64,000 nt of DNA from Spinellus fusiger (GCA_025094145.1 JALLLS010000113.1:29044-93043); one strand, 5' to 3'; shown: positions 1-10,375, counted from the stretch's first letter. The notes: a model not told the origin generated them from the sequence alone. Numbers and translations are program-made.

Positions 1-1032
1 TGACATTACCAGAGCCAAAGTGGCGAGCAATGCTGTACCCTAAGTGGGTGGGGGAACGAAGACAGGTGTTTGACACTCTCTGGTCAAAGAGTTCCTGGGC
101 CTTTGCAGCCTTGGTACTGTTGGTTTCCCCTTGGAGCTTTGGGTCTGCAATGACTGCAGTGGACACAGGGTTGAAGTCCTTCACTGGACTGATCTTAAGC
201 TTCTCAAGGTGCTCCTCGAGTTCCTTCTTGTAGCTGCTGTGGACCAGCAGCGCAACTGTTCCCCTTGCCGGGAAGTGGATGTCAATGATCCGTGACTGTT
301 GGATCTTCAACAATCCCAACATCTTGCGGACCTGGCCATACTTAAGGTATCGGCGGCAAGGGACGTATACAAATTCGTACACTGAGGGTCCAGTGGCCTC
401 CTGCAAGGCACGTACTGCTTGTGCCTTAAGCACTGCTTTGGCCTTTGTAGGCTTCTTGGCCTGGGGGTTCTTCTTTGCCATGCTGGCGTAGGTGGTGGGT
501 GTGGGTGTGGGTGTGGAGGTTGGGGCATGCTTTGAAGCAGCAGTCGAGTTGTCCTGCTTGGCAGGGGTGGCAGGGGTGGCAGGGGTGGTGGTGTTGGTGG
601 TGTTGGTGGTGCTGGTAGTGGCCTGAGCCTGGAGGGATGCAATCATTGCATCCTTGGCCTTCAATTGGGCCTCCAATTCCTGGATACAGAGTCCAAAGAT
701 CTCCATCTGTTTTTGGATTGCCGCCATCATCTGCAGCATTTGTTGGGCGTGGGTGTCGGCCTTTTCCACCTTGGACATTTTGTTCTCCTCGGTTCTTGCT
801 TGGGTGCGTTTGGCAAGCAGTTTTTCTTTTCTGCTTTTAGGGACGTTGGTAAGGCCAAACTCGAAGGGTTTGGCGGGTGGTGCTGAGGTGGGGTCCGTGG
901 TTAATGGATCCAGTGTGATATAGGTGGCGGGGGGTGTTGGTGTTGACGGATGGGTGATTGTAATGTTTGCTGTAGATTTTATTATAACTCTTTGGGGTAA
1001 TATTTATTACGCGAAAGAGCTCTGGTGCCATT
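1..1032 (-). pseudogene. LINE ORF1-like (gag-like) fragment, runs off the left edge
   Basis: An open minus-strand frame runs from about 1000 to base 1 with no stop, so the real 3' end lies outside the window. The first strong Met is at 778. From there the protein has a heptad-like N-terminal stretch with Gln/Met, a Thr/Pro-rich linker, then a basic region (MAKKNPQAKK at 481) and a conserved block with VPCRRYLKYGQVRKMLG and DPKLQ. The same block recurs at 39805-40260, so this is a repeat family. The layout (coiled coil, linker, RNA-binding-like domain) fits ORF1 of a two-ORF non-LTR retrotransposon, but I assign that by architecture only. The upstream side is cut at 1032 by a Tc1 element that begins with the TA at 1033. 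Confidence 0.6.
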
Positions 1033-1034
1033 AG

Positions 1035-1525
1035 TACAGTGGCTCCTCACAAAACAATGGCTATTTCAAATTCAGACCCTAATTTTACCCTTAATTTTTT
1101 TCAATTAGACATTCTTCATTTATTGCTTTTCCACTCTAATGTCTACCTCATCTAACACCACCAAACAACCCATGAGACCTCTTGGGAACAGAAAGAAGAA
1201 TATCAATGACTTCACTCAATGTCTCATTGCTCACAAGGCCACCATAAATGGGACCAGCCATGCTGCCATTTCTGCTAGGTTTAGAGTTAGTCAACAGTCT
1301 GTTTCCCTCATTGTAAAGAGATATAAGGAAACTGGCTGTTTCAAGGCCAAGAAGAGCACTGGGCACATGCCCATTCTGAAGGAGAGAGACAAGAGAGAGG
1401 TCAGTTGCAAAGTGGCAAGAGATTCATTTCAGACAATGAATCAGCTTCACAAGCAGATGACTACCAAAGTGTCCAGGAGCACCTCAAAAATGATGAAGAA
1501 GCTTGGCCTGTTTTCTTGCAGGGTG
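1035..1525 (+). mobile_element. Tc1/mariner-like element, 5' part only
   Basis: The sequence after the TA at 1033-1034 starts CAGTGGCTCC, the terminal type shared with the other Tc1 copies here (38281, 53679). An ORF from 1139 encodes about 125 residues of a Tc1-type N-terminus with paired helix-turn-helix features (ARFRVSQQSVSLIVKRYKE) ending at KKLGLFSCR. Homology stops at about 1525, where an LTR-like repeat begins, so the catalytic DDE part is missing. The remaining codons up to 1576 belong to that repeat. It cannot encode an active transposase. Confidence 0.75.
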
Positions 1526-2181
1526 TGTTGTGTTCTAACTTCAATCCAAAGATTCTCTATGAATAGGTCAACATGAGTAGTGTGCTGTAACATTCAGAAT
1601 ACTCTATGAAAGCTTGAGTGCACACAAGTACCATAGTACATCTCTGTATCATCTCACTGATTGGTTGTAACTACAAATCACCTTCTAAAGCTCAGTGTAC
1701 TATTGGACACTTAACAAGAGCCATCTTCATTAATAATCCTAACAGAACAATATTGACCTATCAGAGTCAATTGAGTAAAGACTCATAATAATTAATGGTT
1801 TCAATAATAAAGTGCTTATCCCAGGAACCAACCATAGGGTTGAATCTAATAATACTACAACTTAGTAAAACATATGAGCCAACCATAAGGTGGCAGTTAT
1901 TAATACTACCATAAGGTAGTAATATAGACACCAACCATAAGGTCAAAGAGAGTGAATTCTACCATAAGGTAGAATGTCCCCACCAACCATTTAGTTGTAA
2001 TTGTGAAGCAGCCATAAGGTTGACTATCATGACTACTATAAGGTAGAATAGATTATCCTACCATAAGGTAGAAGCCACTGAAGGATAAGCACCTACCAAA
2101 AGTATAAATAGTGAACCTTTCTTTACTCAATAAAAATTATCTTTGTTCAGTTTTGTTAATCTACCTGTCCAAACAATCTCA
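1526..2181 (+). repeat. LTR-like repeat, copy 1 (TGT...TCA), with palindrome array
   Basis: This repeat of about 656 bp begins TGTTGTGTTCTAACTTC and ends CAATCTCA. Copies lie at 56021-56649 (same orientation) and 54921-55497 (inverted). It has a TATA-like TATAAATAG at about 2105 and AATAAA at about 2130, as an LTR promoter and poly(A) region would. Positions 1835-2095 hold about nine short hyphenated palindromes around ATAA. The flanks differ (Tc1 on the left, LINE ORF1 on the right) and I see no target-site duplication, so it is either a rearranged solo LTR or another dispersed repeat. Confidence 0.6.
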
Positions 2182-2841
2182 TGCCAGATGCTTGGGGTCC
2201 AGAGGGTCAAAGTTCTTGTAGATATCTACCTTGGCCTTATTCAAGACTGCAGTAAGAGACTCAACATACTGGACATGGACCAAAAGACCAAGAACAGAAT
2301 GGGCAGGGAAACACACATCCAGGATTCTACCTGTTTCCAGGCCAAGGGTTCTCAGGAGGCGTCTTGCCTCTGGGCAGTTCATGCGTCTGCCTCTTGGAAT
2401 GTACACATAAGTGTAACCTTTAGGACCTTCTTGGATGGTGAAGGCACATGCAGCAGATTCCACTCTCCTAGTTGAAGGTGCTGGGCAGGTCTTTTTGGCT
2501 ACAGTAGCCCATGTGGAGTCCTTGGCTGTCTTCTCAGCCTGTTGGTGGTTCTTTGGTGCCTGTGTCACCTCTTGTATCACAGGAGTTGCCCTATTAGTCA
2601 AGGCAGCAAGCTTTGCCTCAAGGGCTGCCACAGTCTCTCTCAGCTGCTTGTTTTCTTCCATAATGGCCTCAAAGGCCTCAAGTCTCTGCTTCTGATGGGT
2701 GTGCTCAGAAGCCATTTGAGCAAAGCTCTGTTGGAGTGACGTCACTGCCGAGATAAGTTGAGCTTCGGTGGTGGTGGTGGTGGCATTAGCCAAAAGGTGT
2801 TGTTGTCCTGCTGGAGAAGAGAACATGGTGGATCTGGTCAA
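2182..2841 (-). pseudogene. LINE ORF1-like fragment, 3' end replaced by LTR-like repeat
   Basis: About 220 codons are open on the minus strand from Met 2826 or 2841. The protein has an N-terminal coiled coil (HTHQKQRLEAFEAIMEEN, then LRETVAALEAKLAAL), a basic linker, and a C-terminal block with YVYIPRGRR and NFDPLDPKHL. The same order and the NFDPLDP motif occur in the 402-aa ORF1 at 61918-63126, so the two are relatives. That longer protein continues for about 75 residues after DPLDPVHL, while this copy stops there because the LTR-like repeat begins at 2181. It is a truncated relic. Confidence 0.65.
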
Positions 2842-3014
2842 GTTTGAGAGCTGGAGGTCTGAAACTTTTGTAGAAGATAGTCGGGAGATGGGGGAAGATG
2901 GATTGATGATGGATGCAGATGGATGCAGCTTTTTGGAGACGGATGGACGTTTTTGAATTTTTGGATTGAACTTACGAATTTTGAAAAAAAGTGATCTTTA
3001 GCAGAAACAGAAGT

Positions 3015-3086
3015 TCTTCGATAGTATAGTGGTAAGTATCCCCGCCTGTCACGCGGGAGACCCGGGTTCAATTCCCGGTCGAAGAG
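3015..3086 (+). tRNA. tRNA-Asp (anticodon GTC)
   Basis: The 72-nt cloverleaf has acceptor arms TCTTCGA / TCGAAGA (3015-3021, 3079-3085), a D-arm containing TAGTATAGTGG (A box), an anticodon stem CCCGC/GCGGG with loop CTGTCAC (GTC at 3048-3050), and a T-arm with GGTTCAATTCC (B box). There is no intron. This is a normal eukaryotic tRNA-Asp gene. Confidence 0.97.
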
Positions 3087-3123
3087 ATTTTTATATTATT
3101 ATTTATAAAATAATCACATGATC

Positions 3124-3283
3124 GTTGTGGTTTAGGAATGTAATAGATATATTTCTCAGATTGCTTTTACTATCAATTGAGCAGGTTTATATACTTTTCT
3201 TCTAAGGTACATTGACTACTTTTACAATAAAAAGTCTTATGGTGATTCAGGGGTGTATGTTCTTCATCCCCTATTTCCCAACA
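3124..3283 (-). repeat. Small LTR-like repeat next to tRNA gene (family B)
   Basis: Read on the minus strand this 160-bp element starts TGTTGGGAAATAGGGG and ends CCTAAACCACAAC. An inverted-position copy lies at 51694-51853 and starts TGTTGGAAAAGGGG. The TGTTGG start, TATATA-like centre and size are typical of a small solo LTR. It lies about 40 bp downstream of the tRNA-Asp gene, a place favoured by Pol III-targeted retrotransposons. I could not define a target duplication. Confidence 0.5.
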
Positions 3284-4419
3284 ATAATAATGGCCTGTTC
3301 AGTAGACTTTAATATGTGGTGTCTTAACTATGAATTACATTGTAGAAAGGAGACGATTTAATAATCAGTCTGTGACCGCTACTGTTGTCATTGTGATTAC
3401 AACATAATGTATACAAATTGGTAGTTCTATATCTAAAATAAAATAATTATTTATGGGGTTTATAGATGTAAAGATCAGGGTCAAGGTAGGGAAAGAAGCA
3501 GAGGCACTAGGTGTTGTGTGTTAGGGACAGGTAAGAAGAATAAGAAGAGAACAAAGGTAAGAGACAAGAGAAGACAAGGTCAGAGTACAGGTAGGGAACA
3601 GATATCAGGATATCGTTTTATTTTTAAAATTCATCGAGTATTTATACGAGAGTGTTCTATACTGCGATCTAATTCTATAGTATTTAATAAACAATCTAAT
3701 GATTATAACGAAAGCCAAGAACAAAGATAAGAGCGGGAAATAAGAGACTTGTAATGTTTAGGACTAATGGTAGAATGATGAGTTCGTCTGGGACAAAACT
3801 AGTCTCCTGACTCAGCTAAAAGACATACCTGTGAAGGCCCAGGTGATGAGGAAAGCTTTGCTAAGAGCAGTGGCCACTGCATAGTCAGAAATGTTTGAAG
3901 ACACCCAGAAGGGTGTAGATTCTTATGGCTTCTTCAGAGCAGTTTGTGGGTGTGTGCTGTTCAAAACACAATCCTCCCGAAAGCTTGACTATAGGCTCAT
4001 TCATGTATCCATGGACAGGCAAGCTCTTGAACAGGGATGCATACAGGTTCTCGGGTGTCTTGATGACACTGGTCTCCACTGATTTGGCAGCCTTACCGCC
4101 TAGCTTTGTCTTGAGAAGCATTGTAGTCAAGAAAGGGCTCAATTGGTCAAATAGACCTTTTCCCCATTCGCCTATTTCGTCCATCCAAGAACCAATATCT
4201 ATAGACTTGCTATCACCATTGAAGACAGATGCTTGTTTGTTGAAGAACTCTCAGGCAGTGGTTACGTTCATAGAATATTAGAAAATGGAGAAATAATTGT
4301 TCGAAATCCTTAAGCAAAAAGTGTACTGTTTAGAATTATAAGACATATTTCTCAAGGATGCAAAGGGTGCATCTGTTCTCACTATTTATGCTACCCTACA
4401 TTACATATATATGGTATTA
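3284..4419. other. Spacer with unidentified ORF remnants
   Basis: No gene can be supported. The only notable open stretch is on the minus strand (3885-4184, about 99 aa, extendable upstream to about 4240 without a clear start). It contains SVETSVIKTPENLYASLFKSLP and KLSGGLCFEQ. I do not recognise the family. It could be an exon of an unknown gene or a transposon relic. Confidence 0.3.
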
Positions 4420-4429
4420 CTATAATAGG

Positions 4430-5443
4430 TTCTCTTGAAATAGATGGCTAGGTCTCCCTATTTCCAACACTAGCATTAGAACAGCCTCCAACTTTTCCTT
4501 GGTGGTATATAACATTCTATTCTTCCTAATAGTATTTTTGGGGTGGATCGACAGATACTCAATTGGATTGAGATTGGGACTTTGTGTGGACCAGTAAAGA
4601 GCCATTGCTATACCCTTTGCTGCCTTGCATTATTAAGTTATCTTACTCGTATAGGGTCTAGCATTATCCTCCTGTAGGCAGAATCTGACTCCAGGGTTTA
4701 GGAGAGTGGTGTTTGAGTTCATGAAAGTAGACTTCTCCCAAGACATTGATATACTTGTTGGAGTTTATTCTGCCTACCATTATAATCCATCTCTAAACTT
4801 CCTTGTTTCTGGGACATTCTTGGGATCAAAGGCCATACCACACTGCCTGATAACTTTGATCTCCCTGTCATAGCTCATCAGCTCTACTGTGGACTCATCG
4901 AACCAGACTATCTTCTGCTATTGTTCATGAGTCCAGTTGATATGTTCTTGAGCCTACTAAAATCAAGACTATATTCTTTTATATTTATATGTCAAAAGAG
5001 ACTTGACTACCGGACTGAATGAATGAAAGCTCATCTCATCAAGTTATTCTCTGATACCTTGATGGCCATGTCCGCTATTATGGCTACTATGTTTTGCTGG
5101 GAATTGCTCAAAACAGTTCTCTTTAACCACCAGAAAGCCCTGTCGTCTAAAGTTTTCTCTCTACCACTCTTGAGTGAAGGAATCACTGAGCCTGTCTCCT
5201 TGAAGTACCTTAAAATGTACCCTATAGTGGTAGTAGGCACGCTGAACATACGAGATGCCTCGACCTGAGTAGATTTCAGATTCAGCATCTGATGAAGGAT
5301 AACTAAGCGAATCTCAGTGCTAGTATCTTTTCTATACATCTCGAGGGTTCTGTTGAAGATGTTTGCAGTGTTAGATGAGTCAGACATTATAAGAAAATAA
5401 GTATTATGAAAAATAAAGAAAATAAAAAGGACTTTTGCCCCAT
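4430..5443 (-). mobile_element. Degenerate Tc1/mariner-like element (second subfamily)
   Basis: The transposase N-terminus (Met 5387, 118 aa) has the helix-turn-helix pattern of Tc1 proteins (LKSTQVEASRMFSVPTTTIG). After a stop and further frame breaks, the C-terminal DDE part survives at 4420-4605 with SPNLNPIEYL, where the E is the third catalytic residue. A TAG at 4918-4920 replaces a Trp codon expected before IVWFDES. A fuller copy is at 48322-49330. This copy diverges from it at about 4460, so it is also 3'-truncated. The 5' end GGGGCAAAAGTCC meets the left arm of the inverted duplication at 5444. Confidence 0.8.
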
Positions 5444-5703
5444 CTCTTTATCTTAAGTGGTTGTACCACTATCCAGCTTTGTTTACAGTGAAAAAGGAAT
5501 AAAATACAAAGTGTTCAGATATCAATGAAGGTGATTTTTTAATGGAGAAAGATAGATTGTACATTTATACATTTCCTGGTCCACTGCTGCTTCTGTAGCT
5601 TTCCTATGAATGATTCATTTGGCTAATGTTCATCGTCTATTATGAGCACATTTGGGGATCTTCTCTGGAATACCATTCATTATGACCATTGTGCTTCTTC
5701 TGT

Positions 5704-7535
5704 CTACAGCTGAAGTATGGAAGACTCATCTAATCTTTGGCTATAGTTTTCATTGGACATATCTGCTATTTCACATTCGGTGCTAATGACGACCGAAGTA
5801 TCTACCACAGACACAGGAAGCAGCTTATCTACCAGAGGCATCTCTTTTGAGGCAGATGTATCTATAGAAGATGGGAGTGATGATGATGATGGCAGAGGTG
5901 ATTGTGGTAATGCTGCTACTGGTGATTGTTGTGGTTGTGGCTGTGGTTGTGGCTGTGGCTGTGGTGATGCTGCTACTGGTGATTGTGGCTGTGGCTGTGG
6001 TGTGGTTGCAGGTACTGCACTCTCTACTGCTGCTACTGGGGACACTTCACTGGTAGCTATTCCAGGTGATATATCTTCCATGGGCTGTGGTACGGTAAAC
6101 AGTCCTTTCCAATCCCTCATCAGCATCTGACAGCGTCCTTTGATATCATATTCCTCATCTCCAGCATAGTGATATGTGCATGCAGCTTTTACCACCTTGC
6201 CAATCTTGGTATCCTACGATCCACTCTTTTAGTTTCTCTATGTGCCTTTTTTTTGGCCGTGTCCTCCTGCTTACCCGTAGTAGATCATAAGTCATTGTAC
6301 ATTCCTCCACCTCCTTTACTGCTTGAGATATCCTTGAATAGTCACTCACAGCAATTTCTCCCTTTGTCACTGGTTAGTCTTTTCTTTCTCTGTTGGCTAC
6401 CTACTGGCTTTTTATCATAGACCAGCTTCTGGAGTTTGTGCCTGATATGATACACCTTTTTATACTCGGAGGACTTTCTTAGTATATCGTGGCTATTGCT
6501 GTGTGTGGCTCCTCTCTTGTCGTTTGGCTCTGATACTGAGGATTCCTTGAGTTTGTGAGTGGATGTCACAGGGGACTCTTCTGCTCCTTTTGTTTCTTGT
6601 TCATCCTCCTGCTCTACTGACATGGATTTGGACTGTTTGGATCCACAGCTTAATAACAGGTGTCCTCTTATGCCTTCTATGACTTACTCTTTTTTTTCTG
6701 TCTCTTGTTTTTATAGCAGCCACTGTCTCTGTTCTGGTGGGTTGGGTGGATTTGGTTGTTCTGGTGGGTTTCTCCATCTTCTCCACCTTTACCTTTTCCA
6801 CCTTTACCTTTTCCACCTTTATCTTTTCCACCTTTTCAACAATATCCACCTTTTCAACAATATCCATCTTCTCCATCTTCTCCATCTTCTCTGGTTTTTC
6901 CTCTCCCTTTCGCAGTCGTCGCTTGTTGGGCACACTCACTTCACTGTCTTCATGCACAGAAAGAGCTCTTTTCCGTGTCTGTGCCCTTTGCTTCACAGGT
7001 TCAGCCTCAACAACTGCTCTTTTTGCTCTTCTCTTTGTCTTTTCCACAGTCACTCTTTCTTCCTCCTCTTCTTCTTCCTCTTCTTCTTCATTCTCTTCAA
7101 ATGCTTCTGGACTCAATGCCTGGCGCACTGCATTCTCTAGATCCTTGCCTCTAAACTTCTTTGCCTTGAGATCACGTTCAACGGTTGCACTGTCGAATGG
7201 ACGAATAGCATCCTGTCCAAAGAACCCACTGACTGAGGGTCAGCACAAACACACACACACACACACTCTCTCTCTCTCTCTTTTCTCTCCTGCCACTTAC
7301 TAGTCCTTTGACCCATAGAATAGCACTGTCCACACTGGGCCTTTGGATTTACTCTTGGACTTGAGCACCTTGGCAGGTACGTTCTGGTCGAGTTCAATCT
7401 ATGGGCACCCCATCAGTCTAGGGCCTCACTACAGAGACAAGAAAAGCTTACTCTTGCTGGCCACCAGGGATAGCCTTTGAGTTTGGCAAACACAATCGTA
7501 CCAGGAGAGTACTGAGGAGACTCTTGTGGCAGCAT
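5704..7535 (-). CDS. PWWP + TFIIS-N/LW-like chromatin protein, copy 1
   Basis: This is the mirror copy of the gene at 25990-27826, with the same six-exon structure and the ATG at 7535-7533. The product is about 515 aa. It has an N-terminal PWWP domain (FAKLKGYPWWPAR and YGFFGQDAIRPF across two introns), an acidic Glu run, a Lys-Glu-Val-Met repeat region, a helical domain of the TFIIS N-terminal/LW type (MTYDLLR, then DTKIGKVVKAA), and a Pro-Gln/Ser-rich tail. PWWP domains bind methylated nucleosomes and TFIIS-N-type domains bind elongation factors, so a transcription-elongation or chromatin adaptor like the HDGF/LEDGF group is likely. Relative to copy 2 it lacks two residues of the Pro-Gln repeat and has one Ser-to-Pro change. 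Both copies look intact. Confidence 0.85.
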
Positions 7536-8140
7536 TCAGCGTAGTGTCGTGTTGTGTAAGAAAGAAGGGAATTCAGGTGCGTAGACTATCCAGCACACAA
7601 GGACACAATGAGAATACTTTCTTCACACTAGGAGATGAGCGCGTTGGTAAGCGGAAGAAGAAGAAAAAATACACACAAAAATAATAAGAAAAACACACGC
7701 ACGCACACACACACACACAAAAATAAAATAAAATAAAAATAGGAAAAAATAAAATAAAATAAAAAATAAAAAATAAAAATAAATAAAGAGGGCGACTCGC
7801 TGAAAGAGCAGAAATACAAAAATAATAAGCAGAAAAAGAAAGGAAAAAAAAAAAAGAGGGAGGAGGGGGCGTCGCTTATTGGGTCATTGGAGTTGTCACA
7901 AATAAATAACAAGGACCTCTCCTCTTTACTGGCTTAATTTTTGGCGGATTCCATGGCAAGGGACTATGTGTTGGCTATGTACACATTTGGATGGATTGGG
8001 ACTGGTGTTATAGTAGAGGAAAGGGTTGTTGTTATAAAAAGAAGAAGAAAAGGAAGAGAAAAAGTTCATTAGAGAAGGATCTTTTATTGGTAGAAAATGA
8101 AAACAAGAATGCAAACAAGAATGATAGATAATAATAGTAG

Positions 8141-8250
8141 TAAATGATAAGTATAATAAGTATAATAAGTATAATAAGTATAATAAGTGTAATAAGTGTA
8201 ATAAGTGTAATAAGTATAATAAGTATAATAAATATAATAAGTGTAATAAA
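8141..8250. repeat. 9-bp tandem repeat (TATAATAAG)n
   Basis: About twelve near-perfect units of TATAATAAG/TGTAATAAG lie just inside the inner boundary of the left arm. The matching place in the right arm (25340-25375) keeps only two to three units, so the array changed length after the duplication. Confidence 0.85.
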
Positions 8251-8328
8251 TAATCGCACTCTAATCTACATAAACAGTATATAGAGATGGATGTGGATGT
8301 GGATGCGGGTGTGGTTTCTACTGCTACT

Positions 8329-9444
8329 TTATCCCAGTGCTCTTCTCTTATGTCTAATAATCCAGCCCCCTACACGACCTATAGGCACATAGCTAACAAT
8401 CCCCACGACAGCTGCCACTGCACAACGCACCCAGAAAGACGACGTTGGCCATCCCACAAAATTAGAAGAAAAGGAGGGCCGGTTGAATTCCTTCTTAAAG
8501 CTCTTCTCTACCACCCGACGATCATCATCCAACAAGAGATGAAGATGACGATTGGATCCACTGTAGCCGCCGTCTGTGCGCACAAGTCCTTCATAGCCAC
8601 GCACAGCATCCGTCAGTCCATACATCCCCTGTGCACTGAGAGAAGGAAGGTACAGTTCATACGCAGGCCTGTAGGTATCAATAAAAACACGCACTTGCTC
8701 CTCACTCAGACCCATTCCATGTGCACTGATGCTCTGGTCTTCTTGCTCCTGTCGCCATCGATACACTGCCTGGAGATGGACAGGAGACAGCTGGACAAAG
8801 ATATCAAAGTAGGCGTACAGTGCATCGTAGGCCCTGAGGCTCTGGTTCATGGACAAAAGGTGGTGGAGTGGTACTGCCTTTAGTGATGGTGTGGTGTCAT
8901 AGGAGGCTACAAGACTTGAGTCAGACAAGGCCTTGAATCCCAGTGACCAGCCTTCAAAAAGGATAATCTGGACAGGCAGGTCCACCACAGGCCATTCACT
9001 CTCTGGCGTACGGTCTCCTAGGCCATGGTGGAGGCTTTTGTTATAAACAGGCAGCTTGCCCTGGGACGTGTCTACTGCCAAAAGAGAGTCGAGCGTACGA
9101 CAGGCCAGTGCCAGGTCATGAGAACCAGGCTGGCCACGGAACTGTGTCAGTGGGTTGGTGGGGTCTTTCAAGGTCTGTTGGGCCTGCTCTTCCCGTGTCA
9201 GGTACACATCGTCCAGTGAAAAGGCAAGGGCAGTGAGGTGGTAGGGGGCCTGTGCCAAGAGATAGACAAGCGTATGGCAAAGGGTGGTCTTGCCACTGCC
9301 CTGACACCCTGACACACCCACCACCAGTGGCTTTGTAGGCAGGTGGTGGCTGATGCGGTCCTGTGTGTACAGTGCATAGTGGTGGAGGATGTGGTGGAGG
9401 GCTGCTTCTGTCTGGGGCAGCATGGAATGAGATGTACGAGGCAT
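8329..9444 (-). CDS. TDA10: D-glycerate 3-kinase-like P-loop kinase (Tda10/GLYK family)
   Basis: A single-exon ORF of 371 aa. A Walker A motif GCQGSGKTT lies at residues 46-54, followed by FSLDDVYLT and the family-typical RGQPGSHDL and YNKSLHHGLGDR, with ILFEGWSLGF as the Walker B-like strand. This order matches the plant glycerate kinase / yeast Tda10 family (about 290 aa), which is related to uridine and pantothenate kinases. The likely role is ATP-dependent phosphorylation of glycerate or a similar small alcohol; the substrate is inferred. Oddly, the protein has about 80 extra C-terminal residues with a hydrophobic stretch (CAVAAVVGIVSYVPIG) before RHKRRALG, suggesting a tail anchor. It is divergent from MPDU1, with only 108 bp between start codons. 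Confidence 0.85.
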   Translation of the reverse strand: MPRTSHSMLPQTEAALHHILHHYALYTQDRISHHLPTKPLVVGVSGCQGSGKTTLCHTLVYLLAQAPYHLTALAFSLDDVYLTREEQAQQTLKDPTNPLTQFRGQPGSHDLALACRTLDSLLAVDTSQGKLPVYNKSLHHGLGDRTPESEWPVVDLPVQIILFEGWSLGFKALSDSSLVASYDTTPSLKAVPLHHLLSMNQSLRAYDALYAYFDIFVQLSPVHLQAVYRWRQEQEDQSISAHGMGLSEEQVRVFIDTYRPAYELYLPSLSAQGMYGLTDAVRGYEGLVRTDGGYSGSNRHLHLLLDDDRRVVEKSFKKEFNRPSFSSNFVGWPTSSFWVRCAVAAVVGIVSYVPIGRVGGWIIRHKRRALG

Positions 9445-9552
9445 ACAAGAACAAGTGACTTGCTTTGTGCGTTCTTAAGGCCCACACGTCACTCTCCCTT
9501 CTCTCTTTCCCTCTTCTTTCCTTCTTCTTCTTTCTGCCCTGTTGAGAGAACC
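9445..9552. promoter_or_regulatory. Shared promoter of a divergent gene pair
   Basis: The 108 bp between the two ATGs serve both the kinase (minus) and MPDU1 (plus). The plus-strand leader before ATG 9553 is strongly pyrimidine-rich (about 9488-9537), as at many fungal transcription starts without a TATA box. No TATA box is evident. Confidence 0.6.
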
Positions 9553-10281
9553 ATGCTCCTGCCTGCATTTCTACGTCATCCGCTGGAAGGCCTTATTGGC
9601 GAGTCTTGTTACCATGAACTTGTTACTGACATGAACCTGACACATATGCCCTGTCTCAAGTACACAGTCTCCAAGGGACTGGGCCTGGGGATTGTCTTGG
9701 GAGGCTCTATTGTCAAGATTCCTCAAATCCTTACCATCACCCGCAATGCCTCTGCCCAAGGGCTGTCACTGACCTCGTATCTTTTGGAAACCCTGTCGTA
9801 TGCCATTGTCCTTGCCTACAACCTGCGACAGAACAATCCATTCAGCACGTACGGAGAAATCTTTTTTATTTCCCTACAGAACATTGCTATTACTATGCTG
9901 ATTCTTCACTATGCGGGTCAACAAAAGTCCATGGTGCTGACAGCCGCTGTGTTTGTGTGTCTGTTCCACTGCCTGACAAGCACATGGTGGGTGTCTTCCT
10001 GGTGGATGGCTGGACTGTATGCGGCCACCATCCCCCTCAGTCTTGCTAGTAAATTGCCCCAGATCATGACCAACTATAAGAACAAGTCCACAGGCCAATT
10101 GTCTGTGTTTACAGTGATTAACTATTTTGCAGGCAGCACTGCTAGAGTGTTTACGACCATGACTGAGTTGGATGATACTTTGATGCTGGTGGGTGTTTTA
10201 TTAGCCAGTGTGCTTAATGCTGTGCTTGTTCTACAAGTGTTTTTGTACTGGGGTGGGTCTCTTTATAAGAAGAAGGATTAA
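9553..10281 (+). CDS. MPDU1: Mannose-P-dolichol utilization defect 1 protein (PQ-loop)
   Basis: A single exon encodes 242 aa, close to the 247 aa of the animal protein. Two PQ-loop repeats are visible: GGSIVKIPQILTITRNASAQGLS (residues about 49-71) and ASKLPQIMTNYKNKSTGQLS, within about seven hydrophobic segments. MPDU1/Lec35 is an ER membrane protein needed for use of dolichol-phosphate mannose and glucose in N-glycan, GPI and O-mannose synthesis. I chose the ATG at 9553 after a pyrimidine-rich leader. The open frame extends upstream to 9343, but that part overlaps the divergent kinase gene and does not resemble the family. It ends TAA. Confidence 0.93.
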   Translation: MLLPAFLRHPLEGLIGESCYHELVTDMNLTHMPCLKYTVSKGLGLGIVLGGSIVKIPQILTITRNASAQGLSLTSYLLETLSYAIVLAYNLRQNNPFSTYGEIFFISLQNIAITMLILHYAGQQKSMVLTAAVFVCLFHCLTSTWWVSSWWMAGLYAATIPLSLASKLPQIMTNYKNKSTGQLSVFTVINYFAGSTARVFTTMTELDDTLMLVGVLLASVLNAVLVLQVFLYWGGSLYKKKD

Positions 10282-10375
10282 ATACGATATACAGCACGTT
10301 TGTTATGTCTTGTTATGTTTTGTTATGTTTTGTTATGTTTTGTTATGTCTTGTCTTGTCTTGTTTTTGACGGCTA

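Larger units (their letters stand above)
5444..8277 (-). repeat. Left arm of 2.8 kb inverted duplication
   Basis: This stretch is the reverse complement of 25318-28089 over its whole length, with few substitutions. Most length difference lies in simple repeats, notably a 9-bp TATAATAAG array at 8141-8250 that is much shorter in the other arm. It contains a complete PWWP-protein gene and an AT-rich, low-complexity upstream region. The outer boundary is the end of a Tc1 relic; the inner boundary is about 50 bp from the glycerate-kinase-like gene's end. Confidence 0.93.

Noticed and set aside
1835..2095. CRISPR-like array or CArG boxes
   Set aside because: Unit spacing is irregular, repeats are under 16 bp and the genome is eukaryotic. 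CCATAAGG has four A/T between CC and GG, not the six of a CArG box.
6559..7303. Long antisense ORFs rich in Phe/Ser/Leu (also 26222-26966)
   Set aside because: They are opposite-strand readings of the Glu/Lys-rich exon 3 of the PWWP gene.
8287..8883. 198-aa plus-strand ORF
   Set aside because: It lies antisense inside the glycerate-kinase-like gene and has no domain.
9343..9552. Upstream in-frame extension of MPDU1
   Set aside because: It overlaps the divergent kinase coding region and is not family-like; ATG 9553 gives the normal length.
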